A program made the position numbers and the translations under genes. Under the pieces are notes generated by a model that did not search any database, was not told where the DNA came from, and saw nothing but the letters and a program-made list of their open reading frames with translations. 64,000 nucleotides of DNA, taken from positions 186,001 through 250,000 of the forward strand of contig NZ_WQRF01000003.1 of the NCBI RefSeq assembly GCF_009758415.1, written 5' to 3'. The stretch comes from Devosia marina (GTDB taxonomy: Bacteria > Pseudomonadota > Alphaproteobacteria > Rhizobiales > Devosiaceae). This document shows, in pieces, positions 34,133 to 44,054 of the stretch. Each line of letters begins with the position of its first letter. Position 1 is the first letter of the stretch.

Positions 34133-36586
34133 CTAAAGGGTGCTGATCGTGATGTCCGGCGTCACGCCATGGGCCGGTGGCGGCTGCGGGATTGAATTGA
34201 CCAGCAGACCTTGTTGCCAGTCGAGGCGCAAATGCACCAGGCTCGGCCCCTCGAGCACCAGCGCGTCTCCGCCATCAAAATACAGCCGGCATCGCGCGAT
34301 CAGTTCGATGAAATCGGCAAGGGATTCGCCCTGCGCAACAATGACGGCCCACCCCTGTAGCGGTCCGCTGCAACGATATTCAAGCCCCTCTGCGGGCCCC
34401 TCGGCAATTGCCTGCAGTGGTCCGGTCGCCTTGAGCGCAACCAGCCCCTCCCCGCCTTCCAAAATAAGCGTGTCACCATGGTGGTGGTGGATCAGACCCG
34501 CACGGGCCGCATAGGCGTGGGTGAACTTGAGGCGCGCTTGGGCACCCAGCCGATATTGCAGTAGGGCAATATTCTCGTGCTGGCCCACGCGCGGCAGCGT
34601 GCCATTGCCGGCCCAATAGGACGGACGCTGCTGGCCCCAGGGATCGTCCTCGCCCGGATGGTTGATCCAGGCGCGCGCCATGGGATGACTGGCAAAGCGC
34701 AGGTCGAGCACATGCTGCTGGTGACCATAGCCGCCCGCCTTGGCGCCGCTATTGGTCGAAAGCTGGACATCGCGCGTTTTGTACAGGCCCAGCGAAGCCG
34801 CCGGGCCATAGCCCTGCAGGTAGCGCGCGGAAATCACTTCTCCCGGCTCCGGCCAGGCATAGCGCGCTAGCCCCTCGGGCGGCTCATAGCGGCCCGCCGC
34901 AAACAGAGGCAGCGAAGCGACTCCCTTGTTCAGCCACCCCTTGCCAAAGGCAATTGCCGCAAAGGGCGCCAGCTCGGTCAGCGGACCAGCGCGCAATTCC
35001 TTGTCATAGGCCCGCCCCATAGACCCCGCTGGGACGCCTTCGAGCGCATGGAGCGCAACCATGGTGAAAATCCGGTCGCACATGGCCCGGGCGCGTTCTG
35101 CCAGATCCACCGGCCCAAGCTCGGCCAGTGTCAGCAGCCCGATGAAATCCACTGGGTAATAAGCAGCCGAATTCCACTCGGCCAACCCGTCTTCCTCAAC
35201 CGCGTCGAACCAGCGCGCCAGCCGCCCGGCGGCCAGTTCCGCCTGCTCTGCCCCGATCCGCCCTGAGGCCGAAAAAATGTCCTCGGGAAAACTCTGACCG
35301 GCCAGCAACTGCGCGACGTGAAAACACAGCGCGTGGTTTTCGCTCCAGAACCACATCGCGTCATTGCCCGGCTCATCCACCCAGTAGCGAAAATCGAGCA
35401 GGGTCTGGCGGATGCGATCTTGCATCGCAGTTGGCAGCGCCTCGCGGCAGCGGATCCAGACCCAGAGCAAAGGCACCGCAATGAAATCGGCGCAGTCGCG
35501 CCGTTCCGCCATAGCCAGCAATGTTTCCTCGATAATGCCGGTAATCCGCGGATCGTCGGTCCTGCCGCTTTCGAGAAGCGCCACGACCAGTCCCATCCGG
35601 CTTTCGCCATGGGCAATCGCGTTCTCGAGCGCCAGTCTTTTGCGGCTGGGGAGGTCGCCCCCTAGTGCCATTGCCGAAGCCTGCTGCAGAATGGCGCAGC
35701 CGATACTGCGTTCAACTACGCTATCGCCCGCCGAAAAGGTCAGCCGCAGATCGTGATAGCCCTGCGGCAGGTCCCGGCCCTGGCACAACACCAGTTCGGT
35801 CGCGCCAGCCGGCAGATCAAATTCTTCGTCGAGCAGCAGGGCCTTGGTGTGCGAAGTCGAAGCAATCACCGCACGAACACGCACCGCCAGGCTAGCCGGT
35901 GTGTCGAACAACAGGGTCAGCGCATCGTCGCCCGTCACGACATCGCCGCGTGTGCGGACCTGGGTCGATAGCTCGCGCAACGTCTCGACATGCGCCCCGA
36001 GGCTCGCGCCGGGCAGATAGACATTGAGCGCTACATCGTCGAGCAGCACCAGTTCGAAGAACCAGTTGGTATCTCGCTCTGCCATATCCTCGGTTAGCAC
36101 GATGATCTCGCTGCCACCTGCCTTGATGGGCAGATGCACCACGCTGCGCTGATCCGCATTGCGTGTGAATGGTTCAAAGCGCCCGGCCAACTCACCGTCG
36201 ACCCAGATATGCATGCCACCGCGTGTGTGCAGGTCGAACGAGCAATAGCGGTCGACCGCGCTGCTCACCTTCGTGCGGCACCACCGCGCCAGCCGCGTCG
36301 GCCGGTGCCGGAACTGGCTGAACTCCACCCGACGGTTGTTGCCCGGCAGATACAGCGCCTCGACCGCCCAGTCGGTGCGCAAGGCAACGTTGCGGCTCGC
36401 CACGTCCTTCCAGATCGCAACGCGGCAGGGCAGATCGCCGACATCCACGAAACCGTTGACATATTTGTAGTCCTGCGGATCGCTCGCTGGAGCGGGCTCC
36501 CCCGGAAAATACTCGGCTTCAACCTCGGACAGTTCCCAGGCGGTCAGACTGTCGCCGCGGGCGATGGTCAGCAAAGGGCTCGACAT
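34133..36586 (-). CDS. Large uncharacterised protein of the mannosidase operon, probable carbohydrate-active enzyme
   Basis: An 817-residue cytoplasmic protein. Residues 1-290 are beta-rich, with a lectin-like look (GGMHIWVDGELAGRF). About 300-600 is helical and has repeating aromatic segments such as MWFWSENHALCFHVAQLLAG and EWNSAAYYPVDFIGLLTLAE. The last 200 are beta-rich again. A helical toroid flanked by beta-sandwiches is seen in polysaccharide lyases and several glycoside hydrolases, but I recognise no family. Conserved-looking W, H, E and Y residues near 430-510 could form an active site. It sits between the HAD fusion and GH38 with short gaps (20 and 16 bases). Confidence 0.8.
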   Translation of the reverse strand: MSSPLLTIARGDSLTAWELSEVEAEYFPGEPAPASDPQDYKYVNGFVDVGDLPCRVAIWKDVASRNVALRTDWAVEALYLPGNNRRVEFSQFRHRPTRLARWCRTKVSSAVDRYCSFDLHTRGGMHIWVDGELAGRFEPFTRNADQRSVVHLPIKAGGSEIIVLTEDMAERDTNWFFELVLLDDVALNVYLPGASLGAHVETLRELSTQVRTRGDVVTGDDALTLLFDTPASLAVRVRAVIASTSHTKALLLDEEFDLPAGATELVLCQGRDLPQGYHDLRLTFSAGDSVVERSIGCAILQQASAMALGGDLPSRKRLALENAIAHGESRMGLVVALLESGRTDDPRITGIIEETLLAMAERRDCADFIAVPLLWVWIRCREALPTAMQDRIRQTLLDFRYWVDEPGNDAMWFWSENHALCFHVAQLLAGQSFPEDIFSASGRIGAEQAELAAGRLARWFDAVEEDGLAEWNSAAYYPVDFIGLLTLAELGPVDLAERARAMCDRIFTMVALHALEGVPAGSMGRAYDKELRAGPLTELAPFAAIAFGKGWLNKGVASLPLFAAGRYEPPEGLARYAWPEPGEVISARYLQGYGPAASLGLYKTRDVQLSTNSGAKAGGYGHQQHVLDLRFASHPMARAWINHPGEDDPWGQQRPSYWAGNGTLPRVGQHENIALLQYRLGAQARLKFTHAYAARAGLIHHHHGDTLILEGGEGLVALKATGPLQAIAEGPAEGLEYRCSGPLQGWAVIVAQGESLADFIELIARCRLYFDGGDALVLEGPSLVHLRLDWQQGLLVNSIPQPPPAHGVTPDITISTL

Positions 36587-36606
36587 GAGAAACCTTGTTG
36601 AAACGG

Positions 36607-37839
36607 TCAGACGAATTGTGTGGTCGGCAGCCGGTAAGGCAGCAATGCCTCGAGCCGCTCAAGCAGGGTCGGCAGCTCGGCAGGTGCCGAAATTCTGTAG
36701 TCCGGCACCTCCTCAGCATCGGCGGGCGCATGGGGACGAAGGCTCGACCACGCCATGAAGACCGAAGTGATCCCCAACCGATTGGCGCCCTTGATGTCCC
36801 TGGAAAGGTTGTTGCCCACCATCACACAGCGCCAGGCGTCTGCGCGCGTGAGGCCAGCGGCCTCCAGCGCGACGTCAAACATGCGCGCGTCGGGCTTGAG
36901 CACGCCGACATCGCCGGAGATCACATGGGCATCGAACAGATCCCACAGGCCGTGCTGGCTCAAAACATTCTTGAAGGTCTGGCGCGGACCGTCGGCCACC
37001 AGCACCAGCTTGTGCCCGGCGTCCTTGAGAGCATGCATCATTTCCGCCGCGCCGGGGATAAGTTCGCCTCGCAGCACCACCTCACTCCCCGGCTCCTTGA
37101 TTTCGGTGCGCTCGTCCACGAGCGTGTCGCCGCAATCGAGCAGGATCGCACCAAAATGGGGCAGTTGCTCTGAAAGCCTTGCCAGTTCGCTCTTGACCCG
37201 CTTGGGAATCTCGGCCGCAAGCTCGGGCCACGGGAGGATCGGCAGATCCATCTCGAACCGGCGGTAGGCGTGAGCCGGTACAAAGGCGTCTCCCTGCATC
37301 TTGAGCCGAGCACGGCGGTGGTCCGCTGCCGAGGCGGAATACTTGCCCGATTTGGCGAAATCATTGCCCAGATGCACGCCCTCTTCGCCTGCCAGCGGGC
37401 CGCAAACCGCCTCCAGCCGACGACGCGATCCGGCATCCATGTGGTCCGGGCTGGCCCAGTGTGCATGCTTTCCCGCTTCAACATAGATCACCGGCCGGCC
37501 ATGCGACATCTGGGCAGAGCCTGCGCCAGCGTCCATGACCAGCCGGCCGCCATGGGAGGAGGCGTCCACGCGTATGACTGCACCGGAATGATCGACATGC
37601 ACCCACACATGTTCGAGGTCGTAGAGGTGGCCGATATCCCAGTCGTAGTAGACCGCATATTCGATGGTAAGCTCGCCAGCGGGCTCGATCGTGAACTTGG
37701 ACGAGGGCGAGGGGGCCACGTTGCGGAACACAGTCTGCCCCAGCGCTACCGGCAGGTAGGGCTCATTGCTGTCCAGCATGAAGACCGGCGCATATCTGGC
37801 GGCGATTTCCGCGTCACTCAACGGCAGATCTGCGCTCAC
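36607..37839 (-). CDS. Fusion protein: unknown N-terminal domain plus HAD hydrolase
   Basis: A 410-residue protein from GTG 37839, which overlaps the dppF-like stop (GTGA) and has GGAG seven bases upstream. Residues 1-195 (YAPVFMLDSNEPYLPV, YYDWDIGHLYDLEHVWVHVD, HGGR, EAGKHAHW) resemble the Vps62-like/TTL-type beta domain. Residues 228-400 form a HAD hydrolase: nucleophile D235 in LLDCGDTLVD, K315 in VGVLKPDARM and VGNNLSRDI (residues 341-349). The +2 acid of motif I is G237 and the usual Asp of motif IV is N343, as in DxG-type HADs. It could dephosphorylate a sugar phosphate. A truncated paralogue lies at 56910-57242. Confidence 0.82.
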   Translation of the reverse strand: MSADLPLSDAEIAARYAPVFMLDSNEPYLPVALGQTVFRNVAPSPSSKFTIEPAGELTIEYAVYYDWDIGHLYDLEHVWVHVDHSGAVIRVDASSHGGRLVMDAGAGSAQMSHGRPVIYVEAGKHAHWASPDHMDAGSRRRLEAVCGPLAGEEGVHLGNDFAKSGKYSASAADHRRARLKMQGDAFVPAHAYRRFEMDLPILPWPELAAEIPKRVKSELARLSEQLPHFGAILLDCGDTLVDERTEIKEPGSEVVLRGELIPGAAEMMHALKDAGHKLVLVADGPRQTFKNVLSQHGLWDLFDAHVISGDVGVLKPDARMFDVALEAAGLTRADAWRCVMVGNNLSRDIKGANRLGITSVFMAWSSLRPHAPADAEEVPDYRISAPAELPTLLERLEALLPYRLPTTQFV

Positions 37840-38900
37840 GTCGTCACTCCGGTCAGCGTCAACTCCTCCGCGAAATGGCAGCGGACCTGCCGCCCACCGG
37901 CCACCGCGCGCAGCGCGGGCTCGTCGGTGCCGCACACCGGCTGGGCATAAGGGCAACGCGGGTGAAATGTGCATCCCTTGGGCGGATTGGCCGCATTGGC
38001 AATCTCACCCTTGAGCGGCACGCGCTTGCGGGTGCGATTGCCGCGCGGATCGGGTTGCGGAACTGCCGCCATCAGCGCTTCGGTATAAGGGTGCAACGGC
38101 TTTGCGAATAGCTGGTCGGTCGGGGCAGTCTCCATCAACCGCCCCAGATACATCACGCCCACTCGATCCGAGATATGCTCCACCATGCCCAGATCGTGGG
38201 TGATGAACAGGTAAGTCAGGCCAAACTTTTCCTGCAGGTCCTGCATGAGATTGATGTTTTGCGCCGCCACCGAAACGTCCAGCGCCGACACCGCCTCGTC
38301 AGCAGCGATAAAGCTCGGATTAAGCGCCAATGCCCGGGCAATACCGATGCGCTGGCGTTGCCCTCCGGAAAAGGCGTGCGGATAGCGGTTGATATATTCG
38401 GGACGCAACCCGACCACCTGCAACAATTCGGCCACCCGGTCGCGGATTTCGCCCTGGCTGCCCACACCGTGGATCAACATGGGCTCGCCCACCAATTGCA
38501 GCAGCGTCATACGCGGATTGAGCGAGGAATACGGATCTTGAAAGATCATCTGCATCTCGCGCCGCATAGTGCGCATCTGCCGGTCCGTCAGGTCCGAGAG
38601 ATCAATGACCTCTCCATTGCCTCTCCGAAACAGGATCTGCCCATCGGTGAGGTCATAGGCCCGCAGCATCAGCCGCGCCACGGTCGACTTGCCCGAGCCT
38701 GATTCCCCGACCAGGCCGAAGGTCTCTCCCTTGCGGATATCGAGCGAGACATCGTCGATGGCCTTGATGTGCCCCACGGTCTTTTTCATCCAGCCGGCCT
38801 GGATGGGGAAGTATTTCTTCAGCCGGCGCACCGAGATCAGCACGTCTTCGGGCATTTCGCCGACCTGCGGCATTGCGTGGGATGTGGCAGCTTCAGGCAT
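37836..38900 (-). CDS. Oligopeptide/oligosaccharide-type ABC importer ATPase (DppF/OppF-like)
   Basis: A 354-residue ATPase with Walker [10 protein letters not shown], signature FSGGQRQRIGIARAL, Walker B FIAADEAVSALDVSV and the C-terminal oligo/dipeptide domain with the cluster-type Cys motif TFHPRCPYAQPVC. Note DEAVSALD in place of DEPVSALD. ATG 38900 follows AGGAG and overlaps the dppD-like stop by eight bases; the open frame continues upstream without a site. Confidence 0.92.
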   Translation of the reverse strand: MPEAATSHAMPQVGEMPEDVLISVRRLKKYFPIQAGWMKKTVGHIKAIDDVSLDIRKGETFGLVGESGSGKSTVARLMLRAYDLTDGQILFRRGNGEVIDLSDLTDRQMRTMRREMQMIFQDPYSSLNPRMTLLQLVGEPMLIHGVGSQGEIRDRVAELLQVVGLRPEYINRYPHAFSGGQRQRIGIARALALNPSFIAADEAVSALDVSVAAQNINLMQDLQEKFGLTYLFITHDLGMVEHISDRVGVMYLGRLMETAPTDQLFAKPLHPYTEALMAAVPQPDPRGNRTRKRVPLKGEIANAANPPKGCTFHPRCPYAQPVCGTDEPALRAVAGGRQVRCHFAEELTLTGVTT

Positions 38901-39927
38901 GAACGGGCTCCTGAGCAAACTGGTCTGCGATGTGGCAGCGCGACATCTGGCTGCCGAAGCGTTTTTCCGGAGGCTCCTGCACGTCACACAACCCAGCCAG
39001 CGCATGGCTGCAACGGGGGTTGAAGGCGCAGCCGGGCGGCACGCTGAATGGATCCGGTACCATGCCAGGGATGGTCGGCAAGCGACGTCCCTGATCGACA
39101 CCCAGCCGCGGGATCGAGCGCAGCAGGGCCTGCGTATAGGGGTGCTTCGGGGCATAGAAGATATCGTCGACCGTCGCGGTTTCGACAATACGCCCCAGAT
39201 ACATCACCGACACCCGGTCGGCGATGTCGGCCACCACCCCGAAATTGTGGGTGATGAAAATGATCGCCATGCCCAACTCGGACTGCAACTGCTTGAGCAG
39301 TTCAAGGATTTGCGCTTCCGTCGTCACGTCGAGCGCCGTGGTGGGCTCATCGGCGATCAGCAGCGCCGGATCGCAGGAAATAGCCAGGGCGATCATGGCG
39401 CGCTGCCGCATGCCCCCCGAAAGCTGATGTGGATAGGCATCGACCAATTGCTCGGGCCGCGGCATCTGCACCTTGGCCAACAGGTCAATGGCCCGTTCCC
39501 GCGCAGCAGCGCGACTCAAGCCCATGTGCAGTTGCACCGTACGCATGATCTGACTGCCGATCGTATGGACCGGCGATAGCGCCGTCATCGGCTCCTGGAA
39601 GATCATGCCAATATGCTTGCCGCGCACCTGCCGGATCGCGCGGCTGTTGCGGCCATAGGAGGAAAGCTCGAAATGCTCCCCGGAGCGCAATTGCATCTCC
39701 ACCCGCCCGCCGGCGTCGAGCGCCCTTTTGGGCAGCAACCGCATAATGGAACGCGCGGTGATCGACTTGCCCGACCCCGATTCCCCGACGATCCCGAGCA
39801 CTTCGCCCTTGTTGACATGATAGGAAACGCCGTCCACCGCCTTCACCAACCCTTCGCGCAAGGGGAAGTGGACCTGGACATTGTCGACATCGAGCAGCCG
39901 CTCTGGGGACATGTTGGTTCTGGTCAT
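38893..39927 (-). CDS. Oligopeptide/oligosaccharide-type ABC importer ATPase (DppD/OppD-like)
   Basis: A 344-residue ATPase with Walker [18 protein letters not shown], signature [15 protein letters not shown], Walker [15 protein letters not shown] and C-terminal [19 protein letters not shown] 39927 is four bases after the permease stop; alternatives at 39942 and 39912 are possible because none has a strong ribosome-binding site. Confidence 0.9.
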   Translation of the reverse strand: MTRTNMSPERLLDVDNVQVHFPLREGLVKAVDGVSYHVNKGEVLGIVGESGSGKSITARSIMRLLPKRALDAGGRVEMQLRSGEHFELSSYGRNSRAIRQVRGKHIGMIFQEPMTALSPVHTIGSQIMRTVQLHMGLSRAAARERAIDLLAKVQMPRPEQLVDAYPHQLSGGMRQRAMIALAISCDPALLIADEPTTALDVTTEAQILELLKQLQSELGMAIIFITHNFGVVADIADRVSVMYLGRIVETATVDDIFYAPKHPYTQALLRSIPRLGVDQGRRLPTIPGMVPDPFSVPPGCAFNPRCSHALAGLCDVQEPPEKRFGSQMSRCHIADQFAQEPVHA

Positions 39928-39931
39928 GGTC

Positions 39932-41065
39932 TTATTGCCCATAGGGGTCGGCTGCATCGCGCAGGCCATCGCCGAGGAAATTGAAGGCCAGGACGGTGAG
40001 AACCACCGCCGCGCCCGGCGAAAGCAACCAGGGGGCCAGCGAGATTGAGCGAAGGTTCTGCGCATCCTGCAGCAGCACACCCCAGCTTACCACCGGCGGC
40101 CGCAGGCCCAGGCCGAGGAAGCTCAGCGCGGTCTCACCCAGGATCATTTCTGGAACGGCCAGGGTCAGCGCCGCGATGATATAAGAGGTCATCGAGGGCA
40201 GCATGTGCTTGGTGATGATGCGGTATTCGGTTGCTCCGGCCAGCCGGGCCGCCATCACATAGTCCTCATTGCGGATGGCCAGGAACTGTCCGCGCACCAC
40301 GCGCGCCAGATGCGTCCAGCCGATCAAAGCCAGGATCAGCGTAATCAGCACATAGACCACGATAGGATCCCAGGCGATCGGCAGCGCCGCCGCCAGTCCC
40401 ATCCATAGCGGGATTGTGGGCACCGACCGGATCAGTTCCATCAGACGCTGAATGGAATTGTCGATCCAGCCACCGAAATAGCCCGAGATCGAGCCAAGCG
40501 TCAGGCCGAGGACAAAGGCGAAAACCACCCCGATCAACCCGGCCGACAGCGTCACCCGGCCCCCATGCATCAGCCGCGAGAACACATCGCGCCCCAGATC
40601 GTCGGTGCCGAGCAGATTGATCTGCTGCCGCCTGTCATCGACGCCGAACAGGTGGATATTGGACTGGAACAGGCCGAAAAAATTGTAGTCGTCGCCCTGA
40701 TGGAAAAACCGGATCGGCAGCACGGTTTCAGGGTCCGTCTCGTAGAGCACCCGTGCAGTTTCTGCGTCCCGCTCTCGCGAGAGGCCATAAACGAAGGGGC
40801 CGACAAACTTGCCTTCATGGAACAGGTGGATACCGGTGGGCGGGGCCAGCGTCCGCAACCGCTGCACTTCGAAAGGTGCGTATGGGGCCACCATGTCCGC
40901 GAACAGCGCGCAAAGCGCCAGGATGACCAGAAACCACAGCGAGATGACCGCCAGGGCGTGTTTGGAAAAGCGGCGCCAGATAAGCTGAGCGGGCGTTGCG
41001 GTATAGAGATCTTCCTTGCGGTCCTTGGCAGGCGCAGCGGTCGAGTTGATGGTCTGATCGGTCAT
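39932..41065 (-). CDS. Oligopeptide/oligosaccharide-type ABC importer permease (DppC/OppC-like)
   Basis: A 377-residue permease, longer than DppC (about 300) because of a periplasmic insert of some 100 residues after the first helix. The EAA loop is AARLAGATEYRIITKHMLP, followed by LGLRPPVVSWGVLLQDAQN. ATG 41065 follows GAGGGAT. Long-insert DppC subunits are common in importers for oligosaccharides. Confidence 0.92.
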   Translation of the reverse strand: MTDQTINSTAAPAKDRKEDLYTATPAQLIWRRFSKHALAVISLWFLVILALCALFADMVAPYAPFEVQRLRTLAPPTGIHLFHEGKFVGPFVYGLSRERDAETARVLYETDPETVLPIRFFHQGDDYNFFGLFQSNIHLFGVDDRRQQINLLGTDDLGRDVFSRLMHGGRVTLSAGLIGVVFAFVLGLTLGSISGYFGGWIDNSIQRLMELIRSVPTIPLWMGLAAALPIAWDPIVVYVLITLILALIGWTHLARVVRGQFLAIRNEDYVMAARLAGATEYRIITKHMLPSMTSYIIAALTLAVPEMILGETALSFLGLGLRPPVVSWGVLLQDAQNLRSISLAPWLLSPGAAVVLTVLAFNFLGDGLRDAADPYGQ

Positions 41066-41075
41066 GGCCAATCCC

Positions 41076-42062
41076 TCACGCGTTGCGGATGCGCGGGTCG
41101 AACCACGCAAGCAGGATGTCGGAGATCAGCGTGCCCACGACAGTGAAGACGCTGAGAATGAGAATGAAGCTGCCCGCCAGATACATGTCCTGCATCTTGA
41201 GCGCCTGGAGCAGCAACGGTCCGGTGGTAGGCAGGTTGAGAACCACGGCCGTGATCACGTCACCGGAAAACAGCGCCGGCAAGGCCCAGCCGACCGTCGA
41301 AATAAACGGATTGAGCGCCACGCGAACCGGATAGGTCCAGACAACGCGGGCCTCGCTCAGACCCTGTGCATAGGCGGTTTCAACATAGGGTTTACCCAGC
41401 TCGTCCAGCATATTGGCGCGCATGACGCGGATCAGTCCCGCTGCACCGCCCGTCGCCAGCACGACCAATGGAATCCAAAGGTGGCTGAGGAGATTTCCGA
41501 GCTTGGCGAGGCTCCAGGGGGCATTCTGATATTCAGGCGAGAACAGCCCGCCCACATCCATGTTGAGATAGGCGAAGGCCAACCACATCAGGATCAGGGC
41601 CAGCAGGAAATCGGGAATGCCCTTGCCCAGAAAGCCGAACACCGTGAACAGGTGATCCAGAAACGAATATTGCCGCGACGCCGAATAGACGCCGACCGGG
41701 ATGGCGATTGCCCAGGTCAGCACCAGGCTGGCCGAGGAGATCGCCAGGGTCAGCATCAGCCTGTCCCAGATCAGGGTTGAAACCGGCGCGTTCCATTCCA
41801 GCGAATAGCCGAAATCGCCACGCAGCACGATATCGCTGATCCAGCGCCAATATTGCACGATCATCGGGTCGTTGAGCCCGAACTGGTCGCGCATCATCTC
41901 TTCCTGCAGCGGCGAGATGTACTCTCCGGCATGGCGCAATTGCGCGGCATAGGCGGTGACATAGTCGCCGGGCGGAAGCTGAATGATCACGAACGAAATG
42001 AACGAGATGAAGATCAGCGTCGGAATCGCCAGAAGGGCGCGGTTGCCGATGAATGCGAGCAT
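41076..42062 (-). CDS. Oligopeptide/oligosaccharide-type ABC importer permease (DppB/OppB-like)
   Basis: A 328-residue permease starting MLAFIGNRALLAIPTLIFIS, with the family N-terminus, EAA loop ETAYAQGLSEARVVWTYPV and ten bases to the next permease. The first periplasmic loop (QLPPGDYVTAYAAQLRHAGE) is typical of the sugar-transporting subgroup. Confidence 0.92.
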   Translation of the reverse strand: MLAFIGNRALLAIPTLIFISFISFVIIQLPPGDYVTAYAAQLRHAGEYISPLQEEMMRDQFGLNDPMIVQYWRWISDIVLRGDFGYSLEWNAPVSTLIWDRLMLTLAISSASLVLTWAIAIPVGVYSASRQYSFLDHLFTVFGFLGKGIPDFLLALILMWLAFAYLNMDVGGLFSPEYQNAPWSLAKLGNLLSHLWIPLVVLATGGAAGLIRVMRANMLDELGKPYVETAYAQGLSEARVVWTYPVRVALNPFISTVGWALPALFSGDVITAVVLNLPTTGPLLLQALKMQDMYLAGSFILILSVFTVVGTLISDILLAWFDPRIRNA

Positions 42063-42112
42063 GGTGTGGGGTCTCCGGGCCGGACACCATCCTCACATGG
42101 CGCCACGGCAAG

Positions 42113-42136
42113 CCGGGACGGGCGAGCCCGTCCCGG
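42113..42136 (-). repeat. Strong hairpin between the family-5 binding protein and the permease genes
   Basis: CCGGGACGGGC and GCCCGTCCCGG form an 11-bp perfect stem around GA, 17 bases after the binding-protein stop. No U-tract follows on the minus strand, so it is more likely an mRNA stabiliser or REP-like element. Confidence 0.75.
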
Positions 42137-42152
42137 ACAGGGTCTTTTGGCT

Positions 42153-44054
42153 TTAGTCCTGTTCGATCCAGAACTGCTGGGTGCGCGCCAGGCCCACACC
42201 GCGGAAGATGTCGTCCTGCACAAGGTTTGCCTGCACATTGTGCATCTTGTCCGAGACGATATTGACCACGGTACCGGCACCATAGACACCGATTACCCAG
42301 CCCTGATTGACGAAGATTTCCGCCATCTGGGAGACATAGTCATCGGCGACTTCCACCGAAACCGACTGCGATGCCAGATCCCAAAGATCATAGATCTGCT
42401 GCAGTTCAGCGCTCGGCTCCATGCCTTCGGCGCCCTTGGTGTTGTACCACTTGAAGCTCTGGTTGGCGTAGCCGTCCGAGCCCATGATGCGGCGCGGATC
42501 GGCCGGCACATAGGTCAGGCGGTCAAACGGAATCCAGTGCATCTGGAAGTCGTTATTGGCGCGATTGTTGTCCCACTGGGTCCGGTCGATCACGCGGGGC
42601 AGGAATTCGATGCCGACATCGGCAAAGTTTTCGGCCAGCAGTTCGAGCGTTTTGGCGTGAGCGGCGTCATTGGCCTCCACCACCAGGCTGAACCGCTGCC
42701 CATCGGGCCGCAGGCGGAAGCCGGCACCATCGCGTTCGCTCAGGCCCGCTTCATCAAGCAGTTCGTTGGCCAGATCGGGGTCGTATTCAGTCCAGTGGGT
42801 CGACAGTTCCTCGCTGTAATAGGGCGACCCCATCACTGGCGCGGTCTGCAACTCCTTTGCCAAACCCGATTGCGTCAGCTCATTGATCAGTTCCCGATCC
42901 ACGGCAATTGACATGGCATGGCGTACTGCCTCGGTCTCGAACAACCCGCGCAGAACCTCGTCGGTGGTGTTCATATTGGGCACCAGCGACCACACATTGG
43001 AGTCCAGGCCCGGCACGATGTGATAGCCGCCGCGCTCCTCGTTCTCCTTGTAGAAGGTGTAGTTATCCAGGCCCATATAGCGCGCCTGCATGTCGATCTG
43101 GCCCTGCGCCACCATCAGGTTGAGCGTTTCGGGGTCCTGGAACAGCCGGTGCTCGATGCGATCGATATAGGGCAGTTGGTTCCCTTCCTGATCGACGGCA
43201 TAATAGTACGGGTTGCGCACCATGGTGACGGTTTCGGCGGGCGCCGGCGTTTCGATCTTCCAGGCGGTGATGACCGGCAGCTCCGGATTGTTCCACCAGC
43301 CGGTCAGAGCGCCCTTGGAGCCCCAAAGATCGGTCCAGGCCGCCACATTGTACTTCTCGGCTGCTGCCGCGAGCTCTTCTTGGCTGGCATATTTATCGTT
43401 GTACTGGCTCAGATAGTGCTTGGGAAACAGGAAGCTGGGCCGGTCAAGGCTGGGCTCGCCGGTCGAATCCTTGGCCAGGATCTGCAGAAAATAGACATAA
43501 GGCTGGGCGAATTTGATCGTGAAGGTCCGCTCGTCCTGAACCTCGAGCTCAAGCGGCACGCCGCCCGGGGCAAAGGTGGGGTCAATCGTCGGCACCAGTG
43601 CAGGATTGAGGAAAACGTCGTTGTACCAGAACTCGACATCCTCGGTTGTGACCGGCATGCCATCGGACCACTTCAGGCCCTCGAGAAGTGTGAATGTGAA
43701 TTCGGTCGAATCCTCGTTGACCGAATAGCTCTCGATATAGCCCGGGGTCAGCACTGCCGTGCCGTTCTCATCCGCAGTCCATTTGAGCACGCGCTCTTCC
43801 ATGAGCTTGGTCGGTCCCCAGCGGTCGCCCGGACCACTATAGGCGCGACGCCAGACGCCCCCATATTCGCCGACGCTCAGGGCTTCGACCACCGTGGGGT
43901 TGGTCGGCAGGCGTTCATCGACCGGTGGCAGGGTCCCCGCCTCTACCATTTCGGTCAACATTGGGGCTTCCTGGAAGGCCCAGGCCGAACCGGCCATTGC
44001 CGTTGACGACAGCGCCGCTAGGGCAATCGCCGCGACCCAATTCTTGGCATTCAT
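42153..44054 (-). CDS. Family-5 periplasmic binding protein, probable oligosaccharide ligand
   Basis: A 633-residue secreted protein with signal peptide MNAKNWVAAIALAALSSTAM ending near GSAWA. Family-5 features are FTLLEGLKWSDGMPVTTEDV, AVRHAMSIAVDRELINEL and YNTKGAEG. It is about 100 residues longer than DppA/OppA, as in cello- and xylo-oligosaccharide binding proteins. With GH38 in the operon, an oligomannoside or N-glycan-like ligand is the best guess. ATG 44054 follows GAGGAG. Confidence 0.9.
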   Translation of the reverse strand: MNAKNWVAAIALAALSSTAMAGSAWAFQEAPMLTEMVEAGTLPPVDERLPTNPTVVEALSVGEYGGVWRRAYSGPGDRWGPTKLMEERVLKWTADENGTAVLTPGYIESYSVNEDSTEFTFTLLEGLKWSDGMPVTTEDVEFWYNDVFLNPALVPTIDPTFAPGGVPLELEVQDERTFTIKFAQPYVYFLQILAKDSTGEPSLDRPSFLFPKHYLSQYNDKYASQEELAAAAEKYNVAAWTDLWGSKGALTGWWNNPELPVITAWKIETPAPAETVTMVRNPYYYAVDQEGNQLPYIDRIEHRLFQDPETLNLMVAQGQIDMQARYMGLDNYTFYKENEERGGYHIVPGLDSNVWSLVPNMNTTDEVLRGLFETEAVRHAMSIAVDRELINELTQSGLAKELQTAPVMGSPYYSEELSTHWTEYDPDLANELLDEAGLSERDGAGFRLRPDGQRFSLVVEANDAAHAKTLELLAENFADVGIEFLPRVIDRTQWDNNRANNDFQMHWIPFDRLTYVPADPRRIMGSDGYANQSFKWYNTKGAEGMEPSAELQQIYDLWDLASQSVSVEVADDYVSQMAEIFVNQGWVIGVYGAGTVVNIVSDKMHNVQANLVQDDIFRGVGLARTQQFWIEQD

